Assembly (NCBI GenBank): GCA_019414325.1
Contig: DXMG01000009.1
Location: 1-54,823 of the forward strand
Origin: Collinsella sp.
GTDB taxonomy: Bacteria > Actinomycetota > Coriobacteriia > Coriobacteriales > Coriobacteriaceae
Length of the DNA: 54,823 nucleotides
Direction: 5' to 3'
A program made the position numbers and the translations under genes. The notes under the pieces were generated by a model. The model did not search any database. It was not told the DNA's origin and worked only from the letters and a program-made list of their open reading frames with translations. Shown in pieces: positions 43,046 through 51,368 of this stretch. Every line of letters begins with the position of its first letter. Position 1 is the stretch's first letter.

Positions 43046-44542
43046 CTAGTCCTGGGCCTTGATGCTCGGCAGGAGGATCTGGGCGAGGTAGTCGCACTCG
43101 AGCTTGGTGGCAGCGCTAGCCTTGCCGTCTTTGCCGACCAGCACGTTCTTGATCTGGCTGTAGGTGTAGCGGTTGCCGGTCGTGAGCTCGACAAGCTCAA
43201 TGGCCGTGTCCATGGGGTAGGTCGACACGGGATTCTGCGTCCGTCCGTTGATGGTCTGGGGCACCACGTACGGATAGGCGGGGCCGCTGGCGTAGACGGT
43301 ATAACCGTTGCCTAGGTTGGCCGCACCCAAAACCGTATCGCCTTCATCGGGCGTAAAGCTCTCGCCCTCGCGCACCGCGACGAGCGTCACAATCGGCGTA
43401 TCGCTGTCGCCGGCAAGATAGATGCATAGCGTGCTGCCATTTTGCCAAGTCTCGACCTTGCCGTACCACTCGACGGGGATATCGAGCTGGTAGAGGTCGG
43501 TTGCCTTGTGACGGGCGTCGGCATCACGGGCCGCCTGTGCCTTTTGCGCGCTCACGGCATTGACGGCGGCGTCGCGCCGCGCGGTTGCCGCCTGCTGGAG
43601 CACCTTGGCGGTGGCGGAGGAGCTCGCGCCTCCCTCCTCGGCATATTTAGCGGCGGCATCGATCTGGTCGTCGGTTACCGTGTCGGCCGAAGGCACCTTG
43701 AGCTTAAAGGTGACCTGGGCACTTAAATCCTGTCCATCGCTCTTAACGGTGACCTGCGTCTTGGTGGTCGGGACGGTATAGATGGTGCCGTCGGCCGCGA
43801 TGGGGGAGGCAGCGATGGAGAGCGTGTAGTCACCGGGTAGTAGTTTGATGCCACGGCCGTGCTCGTCAACATAGAGTGTTTCGCTTACGGAGGATCCGTC
43901 AGAATCCTGGCCATTCACCTGTACGGGAATCTTGGAGCCGGTGGAACAGTCGAGCCCCGCGGCATGTACGCCAATCTGCACCGACATCATCGTGTGGGCA
44001 TTGGCGGCGACAGCGGCAGCCTGCTCTTGCTGATATCCGTTCCAGGCAGCATAGCCTGCACCACCGGCGACGAGCGCGACGGCCACGACACCGGCGACCA
44101 TCAGATTGCGGCGCTTGGGCGACATCTTGCGATGGCGAACCTCGGCCTCGCGTGCCGAGGGGACGGACGGAAGGGGAATATCGCCCATGGCGATGGTCTC
44201 GTCCACGGCTGGTGCGGAACCCAGGCCAGGAAGCTCGCGGGTCAGCGAATCCTCGGCCGGCAAGCTGTCGAGCAAGACGGTTTCCTCGCCCGTGTCGGAT
44301 TCGAGCTGATTGCCGGCCTCGCTTTCGGTGTCTTCGTGACCTGCCTCATCTTCGGCAGGCTCAACGTCGTCTGCATCCTGATCATCGGACTGCGCCTCGG
44401 CTTCCGGCTCATCCTGCACACCAACGCCCGAATCGTCAAACGCAATCTCATCGAGTGAAATCCGGTCTAAGCTCTCCAAGGCCTCAGCGCAAGCTTCTGC
44501 ATCTTGGGTCGCATCCTCTTGGCCCATCGTCTCATCTTTCAT
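43046..44542 (-). CDS. membrane-anchored extracytoplasmic protein with acidic cytoplasmic tail
   Basis: 498 aa, ATG 44542 after GGGGGA. Residues 1-130 are acidic and low-complexity (SDDQDADDVEPAEDEAGHED). A basic stretch RHRKMSPKRRN precedes one membrane helix (about 146-166). Outside, there is a beta-sandwich-like region (VQIGVHAAGLDCSTGSKIP, GIKLLPGDYTLSIAASP), a coiled Ala-rich stretch (about 310-345) and a C-terminal mixed domain (IPVEWYGKVETWQNGST). The outer fold, with its value-plus-tag wording, recalls cell-envelope proteins common in Coriobacteriia. Function unknown. Confidence 0.7.
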   Translation of the reverse strand: MKDETMGQEDATQDAEACAEALESLDRISLDEIAFDDSGVGVQDEPEAEAQSDDQDADDVEPAEDEAGHEDTESEAGNQLESDTGEETVLLDSLPAEDSLTRELPGLGSAPAVDETIAMGDIPLPSVPSAREAEVRHRKMSPKRRNLMVAGVVAVALVAGGAGYAAWNGYQQEQAAAVAANAHTMMSVQIGVHAAGLDCSTGSKIPVQVNGQDSDGSSVSETLYVDEHGRGIKLLPGDYTLSIAASPIAADGTIYTVPTTKTQVTVKSDGQDLSAQVTFKLKVPSADTVTDDQIDAAAKYAEEGGASSSATAKVLQQAATARRDAAVNAVSAQKAQAARDADARHKATDLYQLDIPVEWYGKVETWQNGSTLCIYLAGDSDTPIVTLVAVREGESFTPDEGDTVLGAANLGNGYTVYASGPAYPYVVPQTINGRTQNPVSTYPMDTAIELVELTTGNRYTYSQIKNVLVGKDGKASAATKLECDYLAQILLPSIKAQD

Positions 44543-44689
44543 ATATCCCCCAAGCTCAATATCGGGACAACAATGTACCCAAAAACAAGGTCATATAGAG
44601 CTGTCAGGCGATCGGAAATCTGATTTTATCTGTGCGAGAGGTTTTGAATGTGTGTGCGAATGGAATATGTGCGTGAATGCGCGCAACAA

Positions 44690-44729
44690 CAAAAAGCCCC
44701 GGAAAGCGGGCGAATCGCTTTCCGGGGCT
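44690..44729 (-). terminator. terminator of the DUF5692-like gene
   Basis: AGCCCCGGAAAGCG / CGCTTTCCGGGGCT, 14 bp, 7-base loop. On the minus strand it is followed by TTTTGTTG. Confidence 0.85.
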
Positions 44730-44796
44730 GCGCATGACGCGCGATTGCGGTATCGGCTAAGTTTGCCTACATTCAAATGTGGACGGAATAAACATG

Positions 44797-45816
44797 TTAC
44801 TCGGCGTGCGCGTAATCCACCTTGGCGCGGCGGGCGGTGGCCTTCTCCCAATCGCTGGTGCCCTCAAAGACATCCTGCTTGTAGGGATTGCGGCCGAGCT
44901 TCTTGGCGCGGTAGGCGATGTAGATGATCGCGGCGATGTTGGCGACCAGTGCGGCGATCGAGACCGCAGTAGCGGCGCCGGGGTCGAGCGTGGAGTGGGT
45001 CACAAAGATGGACTCCTCCTGGAAGAACGGGAACACCTGGGCAAACATGCACCAAATGGCCAGCGTAAAGGCGCGGTTCTGGATCCAGCCGCCCTTGTTC
45101 CAGATAAAGGCGGCGACGGTGGGCGCCAGCAGCAGCGCAAAGCCGCAGAACCAGGAGTGGGTGGGCAGGCAGTTGTAGGTGTAGCAGAAGTTCCAGATAT
45201 CGTAGGCGATGATGTAGACCCAGGTCATATCGGGCCACAGCATGTCGGTCTGATCCTCGGAGGCGTAGACGCTCCACCAACCGGTCATGCAGAAGATGTT
45301 GATGATACCGGCGATGCCGTTGAACACGTTGTTCCAGCCGGCCAGCTGCGTGGCGCCCTCGGAGGTGACCCAAGTGGACTGGCCCAGGACAAAGAAGTGA
45401 TAGGCGCTCTCGAAGTCGGACACGACGGCGATCATGATGTTGATGGCGACGATCACAAACGGCCACGCGCGGAACCAATGCGCCTTGCCGATCTTTCCCC
45501 ACTGGTACTTAATGGCAATGAAGCCCCAGCAACCGGCGAGCGCCGCGTATACCTTGGCGTAGTGGAACCAGCTGTTCTGGTACACATGGGTGGGGTTGGT
45601 GAGCGCCCACTCGGCACCCTGTGAGACGCCGATGGCGATGGCGACGCAGTAGATGGTCATGGCCAGCGGAGCCACGCCAAAGATGATTGCCGCGCCCAGC
45701 TTGGTGCGGCGGCCGACTTCGTTGAGCACGATCAGGCCAATAAAGACCATGGCCCAGCCGGCCCAGTGGATAAGGGTATCGCTACCCCAAACATCGAACA
45801 GCATGCTGCTCTCCAT
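44797..45816 (-). CDS. multi-pass membrane protein, DUF5692-like
   Basis: 339 aa with about nine hydrophobic segments and many Trp and Tyr (WAGWAMVFIGLIVLNEVGRR; MTWVYIIAYDIWNFCYTYN; THSWFCGFALLLAP). It looks like the DUF5692 family; the assignment is from memory of the pattern. The C-terminus is charged (KKLGRNPYKQDVFEG). It follows the TetR gene by 51 bases on the same strand and is divergent from the Fe-S flavoprotein gene. Inference: a transporter or membrane sensor whose substrate relates to the neighbouring oxidoreductase, controlled by the TetR regulator. Confidence 0.65.
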   Translation of the reverse strand: MESSMLFDVWGSDTLIHWAGWAMVFIGLIVLNEVGRRTKLGAAIIFGVAPLAMTIYCVAIAIGVSQGAEWALTNPTHVYQNSWFHYAKVYAALAGCWGFIAIKYQWGKIGKAHWFRAWPFVIVAINIMIAVVSDFESAYHFFVLGQSTWVTSEGATQLAGWNNVFNGIAGIINIFCMTGWWSVYASEDQTDMLWPDMTWVYIIAYDIWNFCYTYNCLPTHSWFCGFALLLAPTVAAFIWNKGGWIQNRAFTLAIWCMFAQVFPFFQEESIFVTHSTLDPGAATAVSIAALVANIAAIIYIAYRAKKLGRNPYKQDVFEGTSDWEKATARRAKVDYAHAE

Positions 45817-45867
45817 TCACACGCCCGCGGCCCCTCTTCTGATCGCGGGCAGTTTGGCCAAATGTCG

Positions 45868-46530
45868 TCAGTTCTGGGGCTTGCGCTCCGGATACTTGGC
45901 GGTATAGCCCTCGATGTGGAGTGTCGAGGCGATGATTTCCTTGACCGTCTCGTCGGGCACATCGGGGTGTGTGCGGATATACATCAACAACCCCATGATG
46001 AGGGTGTAGAACGTCTCGTAGACATGGTCGATGCGTAGCTCATGATGGGCGACAAAATCCACCACGGTGGTGTCGCAGATATACTGCGCCACGCGCTGGA
46101 CCACGTTGTGCAAAAAGCCGCCGTAGAGCGCACCGCTGCTCGAGGTGAGCGTGCTCGGCAGCTCGTGGCCGCTCACGACCAGACGCTTAAAGAGCGGGGC
46201 GACGGTGTCGAGCGCGCCTTCGATATCACCGACGGTGCGGCCGGCGTTCCACCGCTCGAGCTCGGAGATAAAACCGTCGATTGCCTCGTCCATGACAGCG
46301 GTGACGGCGGCGTCCATATCAGCAAAGTAGTGGTAGAACAATGAGCGCGTGCAGCCGGCTCGCTTGGTCACGGCCGATACCGAAAGATGAGACACGCCCA
46401 GCTCGGAGCTCACGGTGCGCACGGCGGCGAGGATCTCGCGACGGCGTTCGTCGCCCGTCAAGCGCTTTGCCGCGCTATCGGATGCGGGGACGGCATCGAC
46501 CACAGAGGTATCTGCTGTGTTGTCGCCCAT
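45868..46530 (-). CDS. TetR/AcrR-family transcriptional regulator
   Basis: 220 aa from ATG 46530 after AAAGGCGG. The TetR helix-turn-helix is at about 30-75 (RREILAAVRTVSSELGVSHLSVSAVTKRAGCTRSLFYHYF). The C-terminal ligand-binding half is helical and unassigned. It is divergent from the Fe-S flavoprotein gene, and two 15-bp palindromes lie between them. Likely represses both directions until a ligand binds. Confidence 0.88.
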   Translation of the reverse strand: MGDNTADTSVVDAVPASDSAAKRLTGDERRREILAAVRTVSSELGVSHLSVSAVTKRAGCTRSLFYHYFADMDAAVTAVMDEAIDGFISELERWNAGRTVGDIEGALDTVAPLFKRLVVSGHELPSTLTSSSGALYGGFLHNVVQRVAQYICDTTVVDFVAHHELRIDHVYETFYTLIMGLLMYIRTHPDVPDETVKEIIASTLHIEGYTAKYPERKPQN

Positions 46531-46588
46531 GTTTTGCCGCCTTTCATCCTCTTTTGCCTGACCGTTCACCTAACAGTCTTGAATATTG

Positions 46589-46626
46589 TTGACGGTTCGT
46601 CAATACTATTTTTGACACAATGTCAA
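46589..46626. promoter_or_regulatory. two 15-bp palindromes, probable TetR operators
   Basis: TTGACG-GTT-CGTCAA (46589-46603) and TTGACA-CAA-TGTCAA (46612-46626). Their centres are 23 bp apart, about two helical turns, in the divergent intergenic region. The sequences share half-site TTGAC and differ in the sixth base. Confidence 0.65.
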
Positions 46627-46718
46627 CAATGGCGGGTGAACGGCATGGGGCATGCCCGACCTGCAAAAAAAGAGGGGCGCTGCGGCCTCGTCGGGCTGCG
46701 GCAAGAGAAGGGACAACC

Positions 46719-49496
46719 ATGATTCTCAACGGACCGGGAATTAGCTACACCGAGCCCGATATCGGTTCGGAGTTCGTGCCGCCGCTGCCGGAGCATCCGC
46801 GCGAGGCAATTGTCAAGCTGTGCGAGCACTGCACCAACCGTCTGCTGCATCGCGACGAGCTGCTGGGCTACGAGTACTGGTCGTTTGCCGAGGCCGCAAC
46901 CGACGAGCAGGCCGAAGTGCTCTGCAAGATGAAGATGCGCCGTCCCTATACGCTGCCTGAGATGGTCAAGCTCACCGGCATGCCCGAAGCCGATATCGAG
47001 AAGATGCTCGACGACATGAGCTACACGGGTCTGCTCGAGTACAACTGGGAAAACCCCGAGCGCGCCAAGCAGTGGGTGCTGCCCATGCTGGTGCCGGGTT
47101 CCGCCGAGTTCCTCAACATGCGCGTGAGCCAGCTCGAGGAGCACCCGGTCTATGCCAAGTTCTTTGAGCAGGCGTCCAAGGGACCGCTGTCCAAGGCCAC
47201 GCCGGTGGTGCCGCCCGGTGGTGCTGGCATCGGCATGCATGTCATTCCGGTCGAGAAGGCTATCGACGCCGCGAGCACCTCGGTGCCGATCGAGCATATC
47301 GAGCATTGGCTCGACAAATACGATGGCAAATATGCCGCTAGCACCTGCAGCTGCCGCGCGAGCCGTCGCGTGATGGGTGAGGGCTGCGCCGACGACCCCG
47401 CCGACTGGTGCATTGCCGTGGGCGATATGGCCGACTATGTGGTTGAGACCGACCGCGGCCATTACGTGACCCGCGACGAGGTTTACGACATCCTGCGCCA
47501 GGCCGAGGACAACGGCTTTGTGCACCAGATCACCAATATCGACGGCGAGAACAAGATCTTCGCCATCTGCAACTGCAACGTCAACGTGTGCTACGCCCTG
47601 CGCACCTCGCAGCTGTTCAACACGCCCAACCTGTCGCGCTCGGCCTATGTCGCCAAGGTCGAGAAGGACAAGTGCGTGGCCTGCGGTCGCTGCGTTGAGG
47701 TGTGTCCGGCCGGCGCCGCCAAGCTGGGCCAGAAGCTCTGCAGCAAAAAGGCCGGCGGACAGGTGCCCGAGTATCCGCGCCAGGAGCTGCCCGATGCCAC
47801 CAAGTGGGACCACACCAAGTGGTCGCCCAACTACCGCAACGACAACCGCATCGAGACGCATGAGTCCGGCACCGCTCCCTGCAAGACGGCCTGCCCCGCG
47901 CACGTTGCCGTTCAGGGCTATTTGAAGCTCGCGGCTCAGGGTCGCTACGACGAGGCCCTAGCACTCATTAAGCGCGAGAATCCGCTGCCCGCTATCTGCG
48001 GCCGTGTGTGCAACCGCCGCTGTGAGGATGCCTGCACTCGCGGCCGTGTGGACGCCGCCGTGGCTATCGACGAGGTCAAGAAGTTCATCGCTCAGCGCGA
48101 TCTGGATGCCGCGACCCGCTATGTCCCGCACGTGGTGACGCCGACGCGCGCTGGCGGTTTCGATCAGAAGATCGCCATCATCGGTGCCGGTCCGGCCGGC
48201 CTGTCCTGCGCTTTCTACCTGGCCGAGAAGGGCTACAAACCTGTCGTGTTCGAGAAGAACGAGCGCCCGGGCGGCATGCTCACCTACGGCATTCCCAGCT
48301 TTAAGCTGCAGAAGGACGTCATTGAGGCCGAGGTCGAGGTCATTCGCCTGATGGGTGCCGAGTTTCGCTATGGCGTGGAAGTCGGTCGCGACGTGACGCT
48401 CGACGAGCTGCGCGCGCAGGGCTTTAAGGCCTTCTACGTTGCCATTGGCTGCCAGGGCGGCCGCCTTGCCGGCATTCCGGGCGAGGATGCCGAGGACGTG
48501 ACCGTGGCCGTCGACTTCCTTCGCGAGGTTAACAGCGGCAAGATCGATACCCTGTCCGGCCGCACCATTGTAGTGGGCGGCGGCAACGTGGCCATCGACG
48601 TTGCCCGCAACGCCTGCCGTCTGGGCTCTGAGCATGTTGAGATGTTCTGCCTGGAGAGCGAGGCCCAGATGCCCGCCAGCGAGGAGGAGCGTCGCGAGGC
48701 CGTTGAGGACGGCGCTCACATCAGCTGCGGCTGGGGCCCCAAGGAGATTCACCTGGACGAGGCCGGTCGTGTGTGCGGTATCACCTTCAAGCGCTGCACG
48801 CGCGTCTTTGACGACGAGGGCCGTTTTGCGCCCGAGTACGACGAGAACGATCTGCGCCGTGTCGATGCCGACCGTGTCGTCATGTCGATTGGCCAGTCCA
48901 TTGTGTGGGGCGACCTGCTGGCTGGCTCCAAGGTGGAGCTCGGCCGCGGCCAGGGTGCCCTTGCCGATCCCCAGACTTACCAGACCGCCGAACCCGACAT
49001 CTTTGTGGGCGGCGACGTCTACACCGGCCCCAGCTTTGCCATCGACGCTATCGCCGCCGGCCACGAGGCCGCGGTGTCCATCCATCGCTTTGTGCAGCCG
49101 GGCTCCACGCTCACCATCGGCCGCAATCAGCGCCGCTACACCGCGCTCGACCGCGACGACGTTGTGCTCGAGAGCTACGACAACGCGAGCCGCGAGGTTG
49201 CGCATGTGGACCGCCAACGCGAGAAGGCTGCGCCGTTTAGCGAGTATGTTGAGACCTTTACCGAGGAGCAGGTGCGCGCCGAGACCGCCCGCTGCCTGGG
49301 CTGCGGCGCCTCGATCGTCGACCCTAACAAGTGCATCGGCTGCGGCCTGTGCACCACCAAGTGCGCGTTTGACGCTATCCATCTGTATCGCGACCGCCCC
49401 GAGTGCTCCACGATGGTCAAATACGAGCAAAAGCTCCCAAGCCTGGGCAAGTACGCGCTCAAGCGCGCCATCAAGATTAAGTTCGGTCGCAAGTAA
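46719..49496 (+). CDS. large FAD- and Fe-S-dependent oxidoreductase (GltD-like core)
   Basis: 925 aa from ATG 46719 with AAGGGAC upstream. N-terminal part (about 55-110) has a winged-helix-like segment; then Cys-rich motifs CSC...C...C (210-231) and CNCNVNVC (284-291), and a 4Fe-4S motif CVACGRCVEVCP (about 319). The middle matches the glutamate-synthase small-subunit/DPYD module: CKTACPAHV, CGRVCNRRCEDAC, FAD-binding GAGPAGLSCA, PGGMLTYGIP, and NAD(P)-binding VVGGGNVAIDVAR. It ends with another ferredoxin motif (CLGCG, CIGCGLCTTKC). It would transfer electrons between NAD(P)H and an unknown partner. hypA starts 30 bases downstream. Confidence 0.8.
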   Translation: MILNGPGISYTEPDIGSEFVPPLPEHPREAIVKLCEHCTNRLLHRDELLGYEYWSFAEAATDEQAEVLCKMKMRRPYTLPEMVKLTGMPEADIEKMLDDMSYTGLLEYNWENPERAKQWVLPMLVPGSAEFLNMRVSQLEEHPVYAKFFEQASKGPLSKATPVVPPGGAGIGMHVIPVEKAIDAASTSVPIEHIEHWLDKYDGKYAASTCSCRASRRVMGEGCADDPADWCIAVGDMADYVVETDRGHYVTRDEVYDILRQAEDNGFVHQITNIDGENKIFAICNCNVNVCYALRTSQLFNTPNLSRSAYVAKVEKDKCVACGRCVEVCPAGAAKLGQKLCSKKAGGQVPEYPRQELPDATKWDHTKWSPNYRNDNRIETHESGTAPCKTACPAHVAVQGYLKLAAQGRYDEALALIKRENPLPAICGRVCNRRCEDACTRGRVDAAVAIDEVKKFIAQRDLDAATRYVPHVVTPTRAGGFDQKIAIIGAGPAGLSCAFYLAEKGYKPVVFEKNERPGGMLTYGIPSFKLQKDVIEAEVEVIRLMGAEFRYGVEVGRDVTLDELRAQGFKAFYVAIGCQGGRLAGIPGEDAEDVTVAVDFLREVNSGKIDTLSGRTIVVGGGNVAIDVARNACRLGSEHVEMFCLESEAQMPASEEERREAVEDGAHISCGWGPKEIHLDEAGRVCGITFKRCTRVFDDEGRFAPEYDENDLRRVDADRVVMSIGQSIVWGDLLAGSKVELGRGQGALADPQTYQTAEPDIFVGGDVYTGPSFAIDAIAAGHEAAVSIHRFVQPGSTLTIGRNQRRYTALDRDDVVLESYDNASREVAHVDRQREKAAPFSEYVETFTEEQVRAETARCLGCGASIVDPNKCIGCGLCTTKCAFDAIHLYRDRPECSTMVKYEQKLPSLGKYALKRAIKIKFGRK

Positions 49497-49526
49497 GTAG
49501 CCATAACGGGAACGGCGGAAGAAAAA

Positions 49527-49955
49527 GTGCATGAATTGGGGATCGTCTATCACATCATTCGCGATGTCGAGAACGTGGCGCGCGCCAATGGCGTGCGTCG
49601 CGTTTCGAGCGTCACGCTGCTGCTGGGCGAGGTCTCGGGCGTCGTTCCCGACTTGCTACTCGACGCTTGGCGCTGGGCAGCAGATAAAAAGCCTATCGCG
49701 CAGGGCGCGGAGCTTATCGTGGAGCCCGTCGAGGCCGTGACACATTGCGAGGCGTGCGGCCGCGACTACGCGACGGTCGAGCACGGCAAGACCTGTCCCC
49801 ATTGCGGTAGCGGCGAGACATACCTGCTGCAGGGCCAAGAGGTCATGATCAAACAGATCGAGACCCCCGACGAGGACCCGGCAGACGCTGCTCCTGACGG
49901 CCTCTCCGACGTCCCCGACGCCGTCGACGCCGCCAACCCCCTCCACATCGCCTAG
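49527..49955 (+). CDS. hypA: hydrogenase nickel incorporation protein HypA
   Basis: 142 aa, GTG start at 49527. HypA delivers nickel to [NiFe] hydrogenase. N-terminal MHELGIV with nickel ligand His2. Zinc site CEACG...CPHCGS at about 74-93. A C-terminal extension of about 30 acidic residues (TPDEDPADAAPDG) goes beyond the usual 115 aa. The ribosome-binding site is poor, so expression probably depends on the flavoprotein gene 30 bases upstream. It is 27 kb away from the other hyp genes. Confidence 0.93.
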   Translation: MHELGIVYHIIRDVENVARANGVRRVSSVTLLLGEVSGVVPDLLLDAWRWAADKKPIAQGAELIVEPVEAVTHCEACGRDYATVEHGKTCPHCGSGETYLLQGQEVMIKQIETPDEDPADAAPDGLSDVPDAVDAANPLHIA

Positions 49956-49966
49956 GATTCCCTATA

Positions 49967-50033
49967 AGTTGCGGTGAAATAGTTCCTAAATTCAGCCTTC
50001 TGGCTCTTAAACAAGAACTATTCCACCGCAACT
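49967..50033. terminator. 19-bp-arm inverted repeat after hypA
   Basis: AGTTGCGGTGAAATAGTTC (49967-49985) against 50015-50033 with one mismatch. A 13-base piece of the right arm (TTCCACCGCAACT) recurs at 53875-53887, so it may be a dispersed repeat as well as a transcript end. Confidence 0.5.
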
Positions 50034-50073
50034 ATTTTGAGTGGTTTCATAGACCATAAGTCACGAAAATAGT

Positions 50074-50180
50074 CAAGCCATGTCTGTTTAAACAAAATAG
50101 CGGCAGTACAAGCGCATTCGCGCTTGCCTAAAATCGATATTAATGAACAGCCTGCTTGTATCTGTAAAATGCATGGCTTG
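50074..50180. other. AT-rich structured stretch upstream of the mannose-family PTS
   Basis: CAAGCCATG (50074-50082) pairs with CATGGCTTG (50172-50180), and CAAGCGC / GCGCTTG (50109-50126) forms an inner hairpin. GTTTAAACAAA occurs at 50086 and 50249. It could be a small RNA or protein-binding region; I see no gene in the 405-base gap 49956-50360. Confidence 0.3.
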
Positions 50181-50284
50181 ATGAGCGACGCCTTGTCGTG
50201 TAATGAGTCAAAAAGCAGTAACGTAATCAACTTGTAACAAACCTAGACGTTTAAACAAATAATCCAACCTTTTGCGGATTTAGC

Positions 50285-50290
50285 TATAAT
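50285..50290 (+). promoter_or_regulatory. -10 element of the mannose-family PTS operon
   Basis: TATAAT, 70 bases before ATG 50361, with no consensus -35 at the right distance. This suggests activator dependence or a different sigma factor; no sigma-54 GG-N10-GC element was seen. Confidence 0.45.
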
Positions 50291-50360
50291 TCCACAAACC
50301 AAACAGCTATACTCCTTTCATGTCGTGTAGGAAATACGTAGACAAAAAGGAGGTTATGTG

Positions 50361-51350
50361 ATGGTAAGTATTGTTCTTGCTAGCCACGGGGACTTGGCAG
50401 CTGGAATCAAGCAGACGGGCTCGATGGTCTTTGGCGATCAGCCGTCTGTTGCCGTGGTCTCGCTCGAGCCGAGCATGGGCCCCGACGACTTCCGTGCCAA
50501 GGTCGAGGAAGCAATCGCTTCCTTCGAAGACCAGGAGCAGGTGCTCTTCCTCGTTGATCTGTGGGGCGGCACGCCGTTCAACCAGATCAGCGGGCTCATC
50601 GAGGGCCACGATTCCTGGGCTATCGTCACCGGTGTCAACCTGCCTATGCTCATCGAGGCATATTCGCAGCGCTTTGACGCAAAGAACACTGCGCATGCGA
50701 TCGCAAAACATCTCGTGACTGAGGCTAAGGCTGGCGTGCGCGTCAAGCCCGAGTCTCTGGAGCCCGAGGAGAAGAAGCCGGCTGCGGCCGCCGCTGCTCC
50801 TGCAGGCGCCATCCCTCCGGGAACGGTCATCGGCGACGGGCACATCAAGATTGCCCACGTCCGTATCGACACCCGTCTGCTTCATGGTCAGGTGGCCACC
50901 ACGTGGACCAAGCAGATCAACCCCAACCGCATCATCGTGGTTTCCGACGGCGTTGCTCACGATGAGCTCCGTAAGACCATGATCGAGCAGGCTGCCCCTC
51001 CGGGAGTCCATGCCAACGTCGTGCCCATCAAGAAGATGGCCGAGGTCGTCAAGGACACGCGCTTTGGTGACACCAAGGCCATGCTGCTCTTTGAGAACCC
51101 GCAGGATCTGCTCAAGGCCATCGAGGCCGGCGTCGACATCAAGGAAGTCAACATCGGTTCCATGGCTCACTCCAAGGGCAAGGTCGTCGTCACCAACGCC
51201 GTCGCTATGGGCGATGACGACGTCAAGACTCTCGAGGCCCTCAAGGCCAAGGGCGTCAAGTTCGAGGTCCGCAAGGTTCCTTCGGATGCTTCCGAGGATC
51301 TCGACGCCATGTTGAAGAAAGCTAAGGCCGAACTGGCCGCTCAAGCATAG
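50361..51350 (+). CDS. manX: PTS mannose-family fused IIA-IIB component
   Basis: 329 aa from ATG 50361, seven bases after AAGGAGG. IIA domain (1-125) with phospho-His H9 in LASHGDLA and LVDLWGGTPFN. An Ala/Pro/Lys linker spans about 133-155. IIB domain (about 163-329) with phospho-His H175 in RIDTRLLHGQVATTW. Same layout as E. coli ManX (IIAB-Man). It phosphorylates the incoming hexose via HPr, IIA and IIB. First gene of the IIAB-IIC-IID operon. The exact sugar (mannose, glucose, GlcNAc or other) is not set by sequence. Confidence 0.92.
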   Translation: MVSIVLASHGDLAAGIKQTGSMVFGDQPSVAVVSLEPSMGPDDFRAKVEEAIASFEDQEQVLFLVDLWGGTPFNQISGLIEGHDSWAIVTGVNLPMLIEAYSQRFDAKNTAHAIAKHLVTEAKAGVRVKPESLEPEEKKPAAAAAAPAGAIPPGTVIGDGHIKIAHVRIDTRLLHGQVATTWTKQINPNRIIVVSDGVAHDELRKTMIEQAAPPGVHANVVPIKKMAEVVKDTRFGDTKAMLLFENPQDLLKAIEAGVDIKEVNIGSMAHSKGKVVVTNAVAMGDDDVKTLEALKAKGVKFEVRKVPSDASEDLDAMLKKAKAELAAQA

Positions 51351-51368
51351 TAAAGGAGGGTCCGATAC

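Noticed and set aside
46620..46718. N-terminal extension of the flavoprotein with a CPTCKK motif
   Set aside because: It would place the start codon inside the second TetR palindrome. AAGGGAC precedes ATG 46719.
50285..50290. Sigma-54 promoter for the mannose-family PTS
   Set aside because: No GG-N10-GC element was found upstream of the IIAB gene, and no LevR-type activator gene is nearby.
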